Assembly: GCF_005577435.1 (NCBI RefSeq)
Contig: NZ_CP040396.1
Span: 1 to 10,000 of the forward strand
Length of the DNA: 10,000 nucleotides
Reading direction: 5' to 3'
DNA from: Paenibacillus algicola
Lineage (GTDB): Bacteria > Bacillota > Bacilli > Paenibacillales > Paenibacillaceae
Notes under the pieces: generated by a model
The model's input: the letters and a program-made list of their open reading frames with translations, nothing else
What the model was told of the DNA's origin: nothing
Databases searched by the model: none
Part shown: one piece after another, positions 1 to 7,521 of the stretch
Position numbering within the stretch: position 1 is the stretch's first letter
How the letters are laid out: every line of letters starts with the position of its first letter
Position numbers and translations under genes: made by a program

Positions 1-1347
1 TTGGAAAGCCATACTTCCGAACTATGGCAGCAAATCTTATCGATCATACAAACCAAGCTGAGCAAGCCGAGCTTTGACACTTGGTTTAAAGCCACCAAAG
101 CAATGACGCTGAACGATCACTCCGTCATCATCTCCGCCCCAACCACCTTTGCCGTGGAATGGCTGGAAAGCAGATACACCAAGCTGGTCAGCACAACGGT
201 GTATGAAGTGCTGGGCAAGGAGGTGGATGTACGCTTTGTGATTGAGGAGGTCAAGTCGGCGGAGCCTGCACCACAGCAGCCGGCACCGGCTATGCAGGTG
301 TCCAGCGATGAGATCCAGTCGCATATGCTGAACCAGAAATACACGTTTGATACCTTTGTCATCGGCTCGGGGAACCGTTTTGCCCATGCTGCCTCACTGG
401 CTGTCGCGGAAGCGCCGGCGAAGGCGTACAATCCTCTTTTTCTATACGGGGGAGTAGGGCTGGGGAAGACCCATCTGATGCATGCGATCGGACATTATAT
501 TCTGGAGCACAATCCAAGCAGTAAGGTGGTATACATCTCCTCCGAGAAGTTTACCAACGAGTTCATCAACTCCATCCGGGACAACCGGGCGGAGAGCTTC
601 CGCAACAAATACCGCAACGTCGATATTTTGCTTATTGACGATATTCAGTTTCTGGCGGGGAAGGAATCGACCCAGGAGGAATTTTTCCATACGTTTAACG
701 CGCTGCATGAGGAACGGAAGCAGATTATTATTTCCAGTGACCGGCCGCCGAAGGAAATTCCGACACTGGAGGAACGGCTGCGCTCCCGCTTCGAATGGGG
801 ACTGATTACCGACATTCAGCCGCCGGATCTGGAGACCCGGATCGCCATCCTCCGCAAGAAGGCCAAGGCCGAGAACCTGGACATTCCGAATGAGGCGATG
901 ATGTACATTGCCAATCAGATTGATACGAACATCCGCGAGCTGGAAGGCGCGCTTATTCGCGTGGTTGCCTATTCCTCTCTGACGAATCAGGATGTCACGA
1001 CCCATCTGGCTGCCGAAGCGCTGAAGGACATCATTCCTTCGAGCCGTCCTAGAATCATCACGATTCAGGACATCCAGCAGAAGGTTGGCGAGTACTATAA
1101 TTTAAGGCTTGAGGATTTCAAGGCCCGCAAGAGAACTAAGGCTGTCGCATTTCCGCGGCAAATTGCCATGTACTTGTCCCGCGAGCTGACGGATTACTCC
1201 CTGCCCAAGATCGGAGAGGCTTTTGGCGGACGTGATCATACTACCGTCATCCATGCTCATGAGAAGATCACGCAGTCCATCAAGGCCGACCAGGAGCTCT
1301 TTAAAGTTATCAACAACATTACAGAGAAAATCAAAAACCCTACCTGA
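1..1347 (+). CDS. dnaA: Chromosomal replication initiator protein DnaA
   Basis: DnaA binds DnaA boxes at oriC, forms an ATP-dependent filament, opens the duplex and recruits the helicase loader. The 448-residue product has the full family layout. Domain I covers about residues 1-80 (LSKPSFDTW near 20-28). A Pro/Gln/Ala-rich linker spans about 84-105. The AAA+ domain follows, with Walker A GGVGLGKT at 150-157, Walker B IDD at 212-214, sensor 1 around S245-D247, box VII with probable arginine finger R263, and sensor 2 RELEGAL from 312. The domain IV helix-turn-helix carries the signature [10 protein letters not shown] at 410-419. Length matches B. subtilis DnaA (about 446). The start is TTG at base 1; the protein aligns with Bacillus DnaA from its first residues, so the start is probably right, but the ribosome binding site lies outside the window. 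DnaA usually represses its own promoter, which is also not visible. Confidence 0.98.
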   Translation: MESHTSELWQQILSIIQTKLSKPSFDTWFKATKAMTLNDHSVIISAPTTFAVEWLESRYTKLVSTTVYEVLGKEVDVRFVIEEVKSAEPAPQQPAPAMQVSSDEIQSHMLNQKYTFDTFVIGSGNRFAHAASLAVAEAPAKAYNPLFLYGGVGLGKTHLMHAIGHYILEHNPSSKVVYISSEKFTNEFINSIRDNRAESFRNKYRNVDILLIDDIQFLAGKESTQEEFFHTFNALHEERKQIIISSDRPPKEIPTLEERLRSRFEWGLITDIQPPDLETRIAILRKKAKAENLDIPNEAMMYIANQIDTNIRELEGALIRVVAYSSLTNQDVTTHLAAEALKDIIPSSRPRIITIQDIQQKVGEYYNLRLEDFKARKRTKAVAFPRQIAMYLSRELTDYSLPKIGEAFGGRDHTTVIHAHEKITQSIKADQELFKVINNITEKIKNPT

Positions 1348-1360
1348 ACAAGTCCAAAGC

Positions 1361-1369
1361 CTATGCACA
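1361..1369 (+). promoter_or_regulatory. Weak DnaA box
   Basis: CTATGCACA differs from the consensus TTATNCACA only at the first base. It lies just after dnaA, with the stronger boxes following. Another, poorer match (two mismatches) sits at 1372-1380, directly abutting the inverted box at 1381. Confidence 0.45.
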
Positions 1370-1380
1370 CTCTGTACACA

Positions 1381-1389
1381 TGTGGATAG
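1381..1389 (-). promoter_or_regulatory. DnaA box, inverted orientation
   Basis: TGTGGATAG reads CTATCCACA on the minus strand, one mismatch (first base) from the consensus TTATCCACA. The 8-base palindrome CACATGTG at 1377-1384 joins it to the weak plus-strand site on its left. Confidence 0.7.
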
Positions 1390-1415
1390 GCTTAATTTTA
1401 TGGGGTTTATCGAGC

Positions 1416-1424
1416 TTATCCACA
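1416..1424 (+). promoter_or_regulatory. Perfect DnaA box beside the unwinding element
   Basis: TTATCCACA is an exact consensus match. It is the last box before the CTA-repeat and AT-rich tract, and it points towards that tract. This is the position of the box that nucleates the DnaA filament onto DnaA-trios in B. subtilis. Confidence 0.88.
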
Positions 1425-1436
1425 TATTCAGTGCCC

Positions 1437-1463
1437 CTACTACTAATACTATTAATTAATAAA
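1437..1463 (+). promoter_or_regulatory. DnaA-trio-like repeat and AT-rich unwinding element
   Basis: From 1437 the sequence reads in consecutive triplets CTA CTA CTA ATA CTA TTA, then an AT-only stretch to 1463. In B. subtilis the DnaA-trio is a series of 3'-GAT-5' or 3'-AAT-5' triplets on the strand bound as single strand, which read CTA or TTA on the complementary strand, as here. The tract begins 12 bases after the perfect DnaA box, with a GC-containing linker between. Function is inferred from this matching architecture. Confidence 0.75.
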
Positions 1464-1530
1464 GATATATCCATAGAGAAGACGATGCTTTCCGGCAATG
1501 CTTAATCATCCGTGCTTCTTCAAATTGCTC

Positions 1531-1536
1531 AAGGAG
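1531..1536 (+). promoter_or_regulatory. dnaN ribosome binding site
   Basis: AAGGAG ends seven bases before the ATG at 1544 and fixes the dnaN start. Confidence 0.85.
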
Positions 1537-1543
1537 TGAAACT

Positions 1544-2686
1544 ATGAAAATCAGTATCCTCAAATCATTTTTGAACGAATCCATTCAACATGTATCCAAA
1601 GCCATTTCCAGCCGTACGACGATTCCGATTCTGAGCGGGATTAAGCTGGATGTGAACCGCCAGGGGGTTACCTTAACCGCGAGCGATACGGATATATCGA
1701 TTCAATCCTTTATCCCGGCAGAGGATGAGAAGCAGACCATTGTGCAGGTGGACCAGCCCGGCAGTGTCGTGCTGCCTGCTAAATTTTTCGTGGAGATTAT
1801 TAAGAAGCTGCCTTCTTCCGAGGTGCAGATGGAGGTTAAAGAGAACTTCCAGACCTTTATCTCTGCAGGTGCTACCGAAATTCAGATGGTTGGCCTGGAC
1901 CCTGAAGAATTCCCGGTACTGCCAAGCATTGATGACAGCCAAAGTGTCTCTGTCCCTGGCGATCTGCTCAAAAATATGATCAAGCAGACCGTCTTCTCCA
2001 TTTCCACACACGAGACGACACCGATTCTAACCGGCGTGCTCTGGAATTTGTCAGAGGGAGAGCTGAAGTTTACGGCAACGGACCGTCACCGCCTGGCTAC
2101 CCGCTCTGCCAAGCTGGATGGCGTTGAGGAGATGAAATTCAACAATATCGTCATTGCAGGCAAAACGCTGAATGAGCTGAGCAAAATCGTGCCAGACCAG
2201 AACACCCTCGTTGATATTGTCGTTGCTGACAATCAAGTGCTGTTCAAAATCGACCGCGTGCTCTTTTACTCGCGTATTTTGGACGGGATTTACCCGGACA
2301 CTACTAGAATTATTCCGACTACGCACAAAACAGAACTCATTCTTGACACCAAAAAGCTGAGCGAATCCATCGACCGTGCTTATTTGCTGTCCAAAGAGGA
2401 GAAAACAAATATTGTGCGCATGCAGACGATGGAGCATGGAGGCATTGAAATTTCATCGAGCTCCTCCGAGCTGGGGAAGGTTCGTGAAGAGCTCGAGCTG
2501 GCAGAATTCAAGGGCGAGCCTTTGAAAATCTCATTCAACTCCAAATATATGCTGGACGTGCTGAAGGTCGTTGAGAGCGAGCAGTTGATGATTGCCTTTA
2601 CCGGTGTGATGAGCCCGATTATTCTGAAGCCTCTGGATGACAGCCGCAGCATGTATATCATCCTGCCGTACCGCACAACCAACTAA
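1544..2686 (+). CDS. dnaN: DNA polymerase III beta subunit (sliding clamp)
   Basis: DnaN forms a dimeric ring that slides on DNA, tethers the replicative polymerase and serves as a docking platform for repair and regulatory proteins. The 380-residue product is close to the usual 365-380. It aligns along its whole length with Bacillus DnaN: the N-terminal SSRTTIPILSGIKL (residues 22-35), TDRHRLATRSAKL in the second domain, LFYSRILDGIYPDTTRIIP at the second-to-third domain junction, and the C-terminal LPYRT that closes the hydrophobic partner-binding pocket region. Three repeated clamp domains of about 125 residues are expected. The ATG at 1544 follows AAGGAG. It is separated from dnaA by the origin element and is the probable first gene of a run with rlbA, recF, remB and gyrB; it may also be read from the unseen dnaA promoter. 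Confidence 0.98.
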   Translation: MKISILKSFLNESIQHVSKAISSRTTIPILSGIKLDVNRQGVTLTASDTDISIQSFIPAEDEKQTIVQVDQPGSVVLPAKFFVEIIKKLPSSEVQMEVKENFQTFISAGATEIQMVGLDPEEFPVLPSIDDSQSVSVPGDLLKNMIKQTVFSISTHETTPILTGVLWNLSEGELKFTATDRHRLATRSAKLDGVEEMKFNNIVIAGKTLNELSKIVPDQNTLVDIVVADNQVLFKIDRVLFYSRILDGIYPDTTRIIPTTHKTELILDTKKLSESIDRAYLLSKEEKTNIVRMQTMEHGGIEISSSSSELGKVREELELAEFKGEPLKISFNSKYMLDVLKVVESEQLMIAFTGVMSPIILKPLDDSRSMYIILPYRTTN

Positions 2687-2690
2687 AAAG

Positions 2691-2699
2691 TTATCCCCA
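2691..2699 (+). promoter_or_regulatory. DnaA-box-like site between dnaN and rlbA
   Basis: TTATCCCCA differs from the perfect box only at position 7. It begins four bases after the dnaN stop codon and has the same orientation as the sites at 2739 and 2792. Confidence 0.35.
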
Positions 2700-2725
2700 G
2701 ATCAGCGGGACCGAAAGGATCAGAT

Positions 2726-2941
2726 ATGAAATTAATAACTATCCACAGTGAATATATTAAGCTGGATACATTTTTGAAGCTGGCGGATTGTGTATCCACA
2801 GGCGGCATGGCCAAGGCTCTTTTGCAGGAGGGCATGGTGAAGGTAAACGGAGAGAGCGAGGAGCGCCGAGGGCGGAAGCTGTATCCGGGAGATCAGGTCG
2901 AGGTGGAGGATTGCGGAAGCTTCCAGGTCGCTGCACAATAA
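2726..2941 (+). CDS. rlbA: S4-domain RNA-binding protein RlbA (YaaA)
   Basis: A small 71-residue protein consisting almost entirely of an S4 RNA-binding fold (about residues 12-62), with the pattern LDTFLKLADCVSTGGMAKALLQ, then VKVNGE, RRGRKLYPGDQVEV. The B. subtilis equivalent lies at the same place between dnaN and recF and has been linked to ribosome maturation. The basic RRGRK stretch (48-51 region) fits RNA contact. The start ATG at 2726 is preceded by AAAGGA at about 2714-2719. The gene sits 39 bases after dnaN and 54 bases before recF, with no terminator on either side, which suggests co-transcription. The first codons overlap two DnaA-box-like sites (2739-2747 and 2792-2800). The family call is firm; the molecular role is by analogy. 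Confidence 0.92.
   Translation: MKLITIHSEYIKLDTFLKLADCVSTGGMAKALLQEGMVKVNGESEERRGRKLYPGDQVEVEDCGSFQVAAQ
2739..2747 (+). promoter_or_regulatory. DnaA-box-like site in the rlbA start region
   Basis: CTATCCACA, one mismatch from consensus at the first base, lies inside codons 5-8 of rlbA. It could be chance, but it belongs to a cluster of three similar sites in one orientation. Confidence 0.4.
2792..2800 (+). promoter_or_regulatory. DnaA-box-like site inside rlbA
   Basis: GTATCCACA, one mismatch from consensus at the first base, overlaps codons 23-25 of rlbA. It lies 53 bases downstream of the previous site, in the same orientation. Confidence 0.35.
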
Positions 2942-2995
2942 GAGGGAAGCTGCTAAACACCTAAATGCGGCGACAACAATAGGGAGTGAATCCGC

Positions 2996-4108
2996 TTGTT
3001 TGTGAAAAACATCCGTTTACAGCACTATCGCAACTATGAGCACCTGCATCTGGATTCCTTCGGAGACGTTAATTTAATCATCGGTCAAAATGCACAGGGC
3101 AAAACCAATCTGGTGGAAGCCCTGTTCGTTCTTGCCCTGAGCAAAAGCCATCGCACCTCCAAGGATAAGGAGCTGATCGCTTTTGATCAGAGCCATGCCC
3201 ATATGGCCGCCGAGGTGGAGAAGAAATACGGCAGCCTGAAGCTGGAGCTGTCGCTTTCCACACAGGGGAAGAAGGCACGCATTAACGGGCTGGAGCAGCG
3301 GAAGCTGAGCGATTTTATCGGAACGCTGAATGTGGTTATGTTTGCTCCGGAGGATCTCGAAATTGTAAAAGGTACACCCGGCATCCGCCGCCGGTTTCTC
3401 GATATGGAGATCGGACAGGTAACACCAAGCTATCTGTTTCATCTGCAGCAATATCAGAAGGTGCTGCTGCAGCGCAACAATCTGCTGAAGAGCTTATGGG
3501 GGAAGGATGCCTCCCAGCAGGGGATGCTGGATATTTGGAATGCCCAGCTTGTTGAGCACGGTGTTAAAATTGTAAAGAAGAGGAAACAATTTATAAAAAA
3601 GCTGCAAAAGTGGGCGGAAAGCATCCATCAGGGGATTACGAACGGCCTGGAGGAGCTGCAGCTGCTATACCTGCCTTCGTTCTCCAATACGGAGGAAGAA
3701 GATGAAGCTGTCTTATTTGAGGCGTTTATGATAAAATTATCACAAGTGAAAGATCAGGAAATCAGACGCGGCATGACGCTGGCAGGTCCTCATCGAGACG
3801 ACCTGGCCTTTTATATAAACGGCAAGGAAGTGCAGACGTATGGATCCCAGGGTCAGCAGCGGACAACCGCGCTGTCCCTTAAACTCGCGGAAATCGAGCT
3901 TATTCAGGAGGAGATCGGAGAGTATCCGGTGCTGCTGCTGGATGATGTGCTGTCGGAGCTGGATCCGTACCGTCAGACACAGCTGATTGAAACCTTTCAA
4001 AGCAAGGTACAGACGTTCATTACGGCGACAGGCGTAGAGAGCCTCAATGCTGATAAATTAAAGGATGCCCGCATTTATACGGTTCACAGCGGTCAAGTGG
4101 ACCTCTAA
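2996..4108 (+). CDS. recF: DNA replication and repair protein RecF
   Basis: RecF is an SMC-like ATPase that, with RecO and RecR, helps load RecA at single-strand gaps and stalled forks. The 370-residue product matches the family length and has its ATPase motifs: Walker A GQNAQGKT at residues 30-37, the conserved KSHRTSKDKELI and MFAPEDLEIVKGTPGIRRRFLDMEIGQ blocks, signature SQGQQR at 284-289, and Walker B LLLDDVLSELD at 313-323. The start is TTG at 2996, with AGGGAGTG at 2981-2988 seven bases before it. A GTG two codons later (3002) is possible, but the TTG gives the expected N-terminus (aromatic residue then KNIRLQHYRNY). The stop codon at 4106-4108 overlaps the Shine-Dalgarno of remB, which implies tight translational coupling. 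Confidence 0.97.
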   Translation: MFVKNIRLQHYRNYEHLHLDSFGDVNLIIGQNAQGKTNLVEALFVLALSKSHRTSKDKELIAFDQSHAHMAAEVEKKYGSLKLELSLSTQGKKARINGLEQRKLSDFIGTLNVVMFAPEDLEIVKGTPGIRRRFLDMEIGQVTPSYLFHLQQYQKVLLQRNNLLKSLWGKDASQQGMLDIWNAQLVEHGVKIVKKRKQFIKKLQKWAESIHQGITNGLEELQLLYLPSFSNTEEEDEAVLFEAFMIKLSQVKDQEIRRGMTLAGPHRDDLAFYINGKEVQTYGSQGQQRTTALSLKLAEIELIQEEIGEYPVLLLDDVLSELDPYRQTQLIETFQSKVQTFITATGVESLNADKLKDARIYTVHSGQVDL

Positions 4109-4115
4109 GGAGTGG
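4107..4115 (+). promoter_or_regulatory. remB ribosome binding site overlapping the recF stop
   Basis: AAGGAGTGG starts inside the TAA stop of recF. The GGAG core ends nine bases before the ATC at 4122 but only three before the ATT at 4116. This spacing favours initiation at 4122 and suggests that remB translation depends on ribosomes finishing recF. Confidence 0.7.
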
Positions 4116-4121
4116 ATTTCA

Positions 4122-4373
4122 ATCTATATTCATTTGGGTGGCGAGAAGATTATCCGGTCCTCGGAGCTGGTTGGCATCTTTGATGTTTCGATTGAGAAGT
4201 CCTCAAAGGTCTCCAAGCAGTTCATTACGCATGCCAGGCAGAACAAGGTGGTTGAGTTTATCGGCGAAGAGGATCCTAAATCCATTGTCGTGACCAAGGG
4301 CATCGTTTACTATTCTCCTATTTCCTCGGCTACGCTCAAGAAACGAGCAAACTTATTTGTTGCGAACGCTTAA
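4122..4373 (+). CDS. remB: DUF370 regulator RemB (YaaB), apparent ATC start
   Basis: RemB belongs to the RemA/RemB (DUF370) family of small DNA-binding regulators; in B. subtilis they promote biofilm-matrix gene expression, and the gene lies between recF and gyrB as here. From 4125 the frame encodes YIHLGGEKIIRSSELVGIFD, later PKSIVV and YYSPISSATLKKRA, matching the family to its end. If ATC at 4122 initiates, the protein is 83 residues (B. subtilis about 81) and begins M-Y-I-H-L-G like its relatives. No ATG, GTG or TTG lies in frame between 4065 and 4134. The upstream ATG at 4065 is inside recF and would add 19 residues unlike the family; the TTG at 4134 is 21 bases from the Shine-Dalgarno and would remove the conserved first strand. 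Gene identity is firm; the exact start is inferred. Confidence 0.88.
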   Translation: MYIHLGGEKIIRSSELVGIFDVSIEKSSKVSKQFITHARQNKVVEFIGEEDPKSIVVTKGIVYYSPISSATLKKRANLFVANA

Positions 4374-4391
4374 CGATCGCTATTGGCTTAA

Positions 4392-6326
<1,935 letters not shown>

Positions 6327-6337
6327 ATAATATATGG

Positions 6338-6378
6338 AAAGCGTGCCCTTCCCGAGATGGAAAGCGGCACGCTTTTTT
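6338..6378 (+). terminator. Intrinsic terminator after gyrB
   Basis: A perfect 10-bp stem pairs AAAGCGTGCC (6338-6347) with GGCACGCTTT (6366-6375). Inside it, CTTCC (6348-6352) can pair with the GGAAAG near 6359-6364 with a one-base bulge. Six T residues (6373-6378) follow. It lies 11 bases after the gyrB stop and closes the dnaN-to-gyrB run. On the minus strand, the same hairpin would serve the convergent gene ending at 6385, but the T run there is short, so termination in that direction should be weaker. Confidence 0.9.
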
Positions 6379-6384
6379 GCAGCC

Positions 6385-7170
6385 TCAGAGCTTGCGGCGC
6401 CCATAAGCAAGCGCGTATTTTTTGACCTTGCGGTAGACAGCAGGATTTTTAAAAAACTTCTTAAAAGGGAATAGCGCCGGCTTGGTGTTGACCTCCAGGA
6501 TCCAGATATCAAAGCGTTCATCAATTGCGATATCTAAGCCAATTTCCTTCAGGTTTCGGTATTTCTTCTGTAGCTGCTTTGCGGTCCGCACACCAAGGTC
6601 CTTTAGCTTCCGGCGAAGCTGCTCGGTTTCCTCCATGTTCATATGCTCTTTCATCAGACTTCTGAAATGGGCGGTCGTGCCCCCACTGTGATGATTGGTG
6701 ATGATTTTTTGGAGGGCGGCGACCCGGCCGATGATTCCAGTGCTTTCCCAGCCGCCGTCAGGAGTTTTTTGCGTAAGCACTCTTAGATCGAAAGGACTTC
6801 CGCCCTGCTTCAGCAGCCGAATTCCCTTTTGAATAATATATTCTTTGCCGGCGCAAAGCTGGGTGATCGCCCTGTGCAGCGAGTCGAGCTCTTTATAGGC
6901 TTCCGTGCTGGTTTCATAGCGAAGGATGTACTGGGCGGAAATGCCGCCGGAATGCTCTGACAGCGGAACTGTAACTTTTTCAGCACACATAACCCCGTTG
7001 CCGTACGTGCCCTGATCCGGTTTGATGTATACGAGATTGTACGCATCAAGCATCTGCTGCAGTTCCGACAAGGAGTAAATTCGAGTATCCGGTACATAGG
7101 AGGCCAGGTCTTTGTTAAGAAGCAGGATCTTTGTTTTGGCCCATTTGCTGGAAACGCGTTGTACAGTCAA
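6385..7170 (-). CDS. YheC/YheD-family ATP-grasp protein, short form
   Basis: This 261-residue product resembles the ATP-grasp domain of YheC/YheD, proteins associated with the endospore coat in Bacillus; their substrate is unknown. Visible motifs: YIKPDQGTYGNGV (48-60, ATP-binding lysine and glycine loop), EYIIQKGI (110-117), PFDLRVLTQK (126-135), STGIIGRVA (143-151), GLDIAIDE (211-218), and the metal- and ATP-binding WILEVNTKPALF (223-234; E226, N228, K230). It is much shorter than B. subtilis YheC (about 360) or YheD (about 450) and keeps essentially only the catalytic domain, with a basic C-terminus. No signal peptide or membrane segment is seen. The TTG start has AAAGGA about ten bases upstream (7186-7181); no alternative in-frame start lies nearby. 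It is convergent with gyrB, divergent from gyrA, and the only gene here oriented against the fork. A carboxylate-amine ligase type reaction is inferred from the fold only. Confidence 0.85.
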   Translation of the reverse strand: MTVQRVSSKWAKTKILLLNKDLASYVPDTRIYSLSELQQMLDAYNLVYIKPDQGTYGNGVMCAEKVTVPLSEHSGGISAQYILRYETSTEAYKELDSLHRAITQLCAGKEYIIQKGIRLLKQGGSPFDLRVLTQKTPDGGWESTGIIGRVAALQKIITNHHSGGTTAHFRSLMKEHMNMEETEQLRRKLKDLGVRTAKQLQKKYRNLKEIGLDIAIDERFDIWILEVNTKPALFPFKKFFKNPAVYRKVKKYALAYGRRKL

Positions 7171-7180
7171 CCTTGCTCAT

Positions 7181-7186
7181 TCCTTT
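7181..7186 (-). promoter_or_regulatory. Ribosome binding site of the ATP-grasp gene
   Basis: On the minus strand AAAGGA precedes the TTG at 7170-7168 by ten bases. An ATG at 7180-7178 lies between but is in another frame and directly abuts the AAAGGA, so it is not a credible start. Confidence 0.55.
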
Positions 7187-7220
7187 CCGGTTTCATTGGG
7201 GTCCGGTCTCTTGAAAAGTC

Positions 7221-7249
7221 AGGACAAGGACTGCAAACAATGGTATAAT
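7221..7249 (+). promoter_or_regulatory. Candidate distal gyrA promoter, extended -10
   Basis: A perfect TATAAT at 7244-7249 is preceded by TG one base upstream (TGGTATAAT), an extended -10 element. Seventeen bases further upstream AGGACA (7221-7226) matches four of six -35 positions. Transcription would begin near 7256 and give a leader of about 265 bases before gyrA. This is the better of the two candidates by sequence. Confidence 0.6.
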
Positions 7250-7401
7250 ATAAAGATGCGAAGATTTGCATTTCTTTTCGAAGAATTATTCAAATCCCTT
7301 GCTTTGCAGTGTATGTGAAGATGGATGCAGAAGGCAGGGCGTATCCCTAGCCTGAAGCCAAAAAGTACAGTTTTCATAGGCCGGAGTGCGTTGACGTTTA
7401 A

Positions 7402-7430
7402 TTGTACTCTTTTTGTGAAAGTAATATAAT
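7402..7430 (+). promoter_or_regulatory. Candidate proximal gyrA promoter
   Basis: TATAAT at 7425-7430 is perfect. With a 17-base spacer the -35 would be TTGTAC (7402-7407), matching only the TTG. A closer consensus TTGACG at 7391-7396 is too far away (28 bases). Transcription would start near 7437, about 85 bases before gyrA. Confidence 0.45.
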
Positions 7431-7508
7431 TATGGGTATATGCAGACGTTTTCATGGTTACTTTTCTGCTTTTTTCACATAGATGAGGGCATGGTTGATA
7501 GGAAAATG

Positions 7509-7515
7509 AAGGAGG
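7509..7515 (+). promoter_or_regulatory. gyrA ribosome binding site
   Basis: AAGGAGG is a near-complete Shine-Dalgarno, ending six bases before the ATG at 7522. It is the strongest site in the window and fixes the gyrA start. Confidence 0.9.
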
Positions 7516-7521
7516 CCCAGC

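Larger units (their letters stand above)
1348..1543 (+). other. Downstream half of oriC (dnaA-dnaN intergenic region)
   Basis: This 196-base gap has the layout of the unwinding half (incC) of a bipartite Bacillus-type oriC. Reading rightwards: weak DnaA boxes near 1361-1380, an inverted near-perfect box at 1381-1389, a perfect box at 1416-1424, a short GC-containing linker at 1425-1436, then repeated CTA-type triplets from 1437 and an AT-only run at about 1450-1463. The layout is seen directly; origin function is inferred from B. subtilis. The other origin half, upstream of dnaA, is outside the window. The remainder up to the dnaN ribosome binding site shows no convincing promoter or terminator. 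Confidence 0.85.
7171..7521. other. Divergent intergenic region upstream of gyrA
   Basis: This 351-base gap separates the minus-strand ATP-grasp gene from gyrA. It contains the ribosome binding site of the minus-strand gene (7181-7186), two plus-strand promoter candidates (about 7221-7249 and 7402-7430) and the gyrA ribosome binding site. No convincing vegetative promoter was found for the minus-strand gene, which may fit use of a sporulation sigma factor, though I could not identify one. I see no RNA gene, riboswitch or small ORF with a plausible start. Confidence 0.7.

Noticed and set aside
442..1005. A 187-codon minus-strand frame opposite dnaA
   Set aside because: It is a shadow of the DnaA AAA+ coding sequence, with no ribosome binding site or family resemblance.
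1471..1530. Imperfect inverted and direct similarity (GATGCTTT / AATGCTTA, GAAGAC / CTTCTTC) before dnaN
   Set aside because: The matches are short and interrupted, with no T run and no recognised operator pattern.
4065..4121. ATG at 4065 as the remB start
   Set aside because: It lies inside recF with no Shine-Dalgarno and would add 19 residues that are only recF read in another frame and are absent from the family.
7360..7414. Possible attenuator hairpin before gyrA: AGTACA (7364-7369) with TGTACT (7403-7408), then five T residues
   Set aside because: The stem is short and AT-rich, the loop is 33 bases, and the right arm overlaps the proximal -35 candidate. It is too weak to call a terminator.
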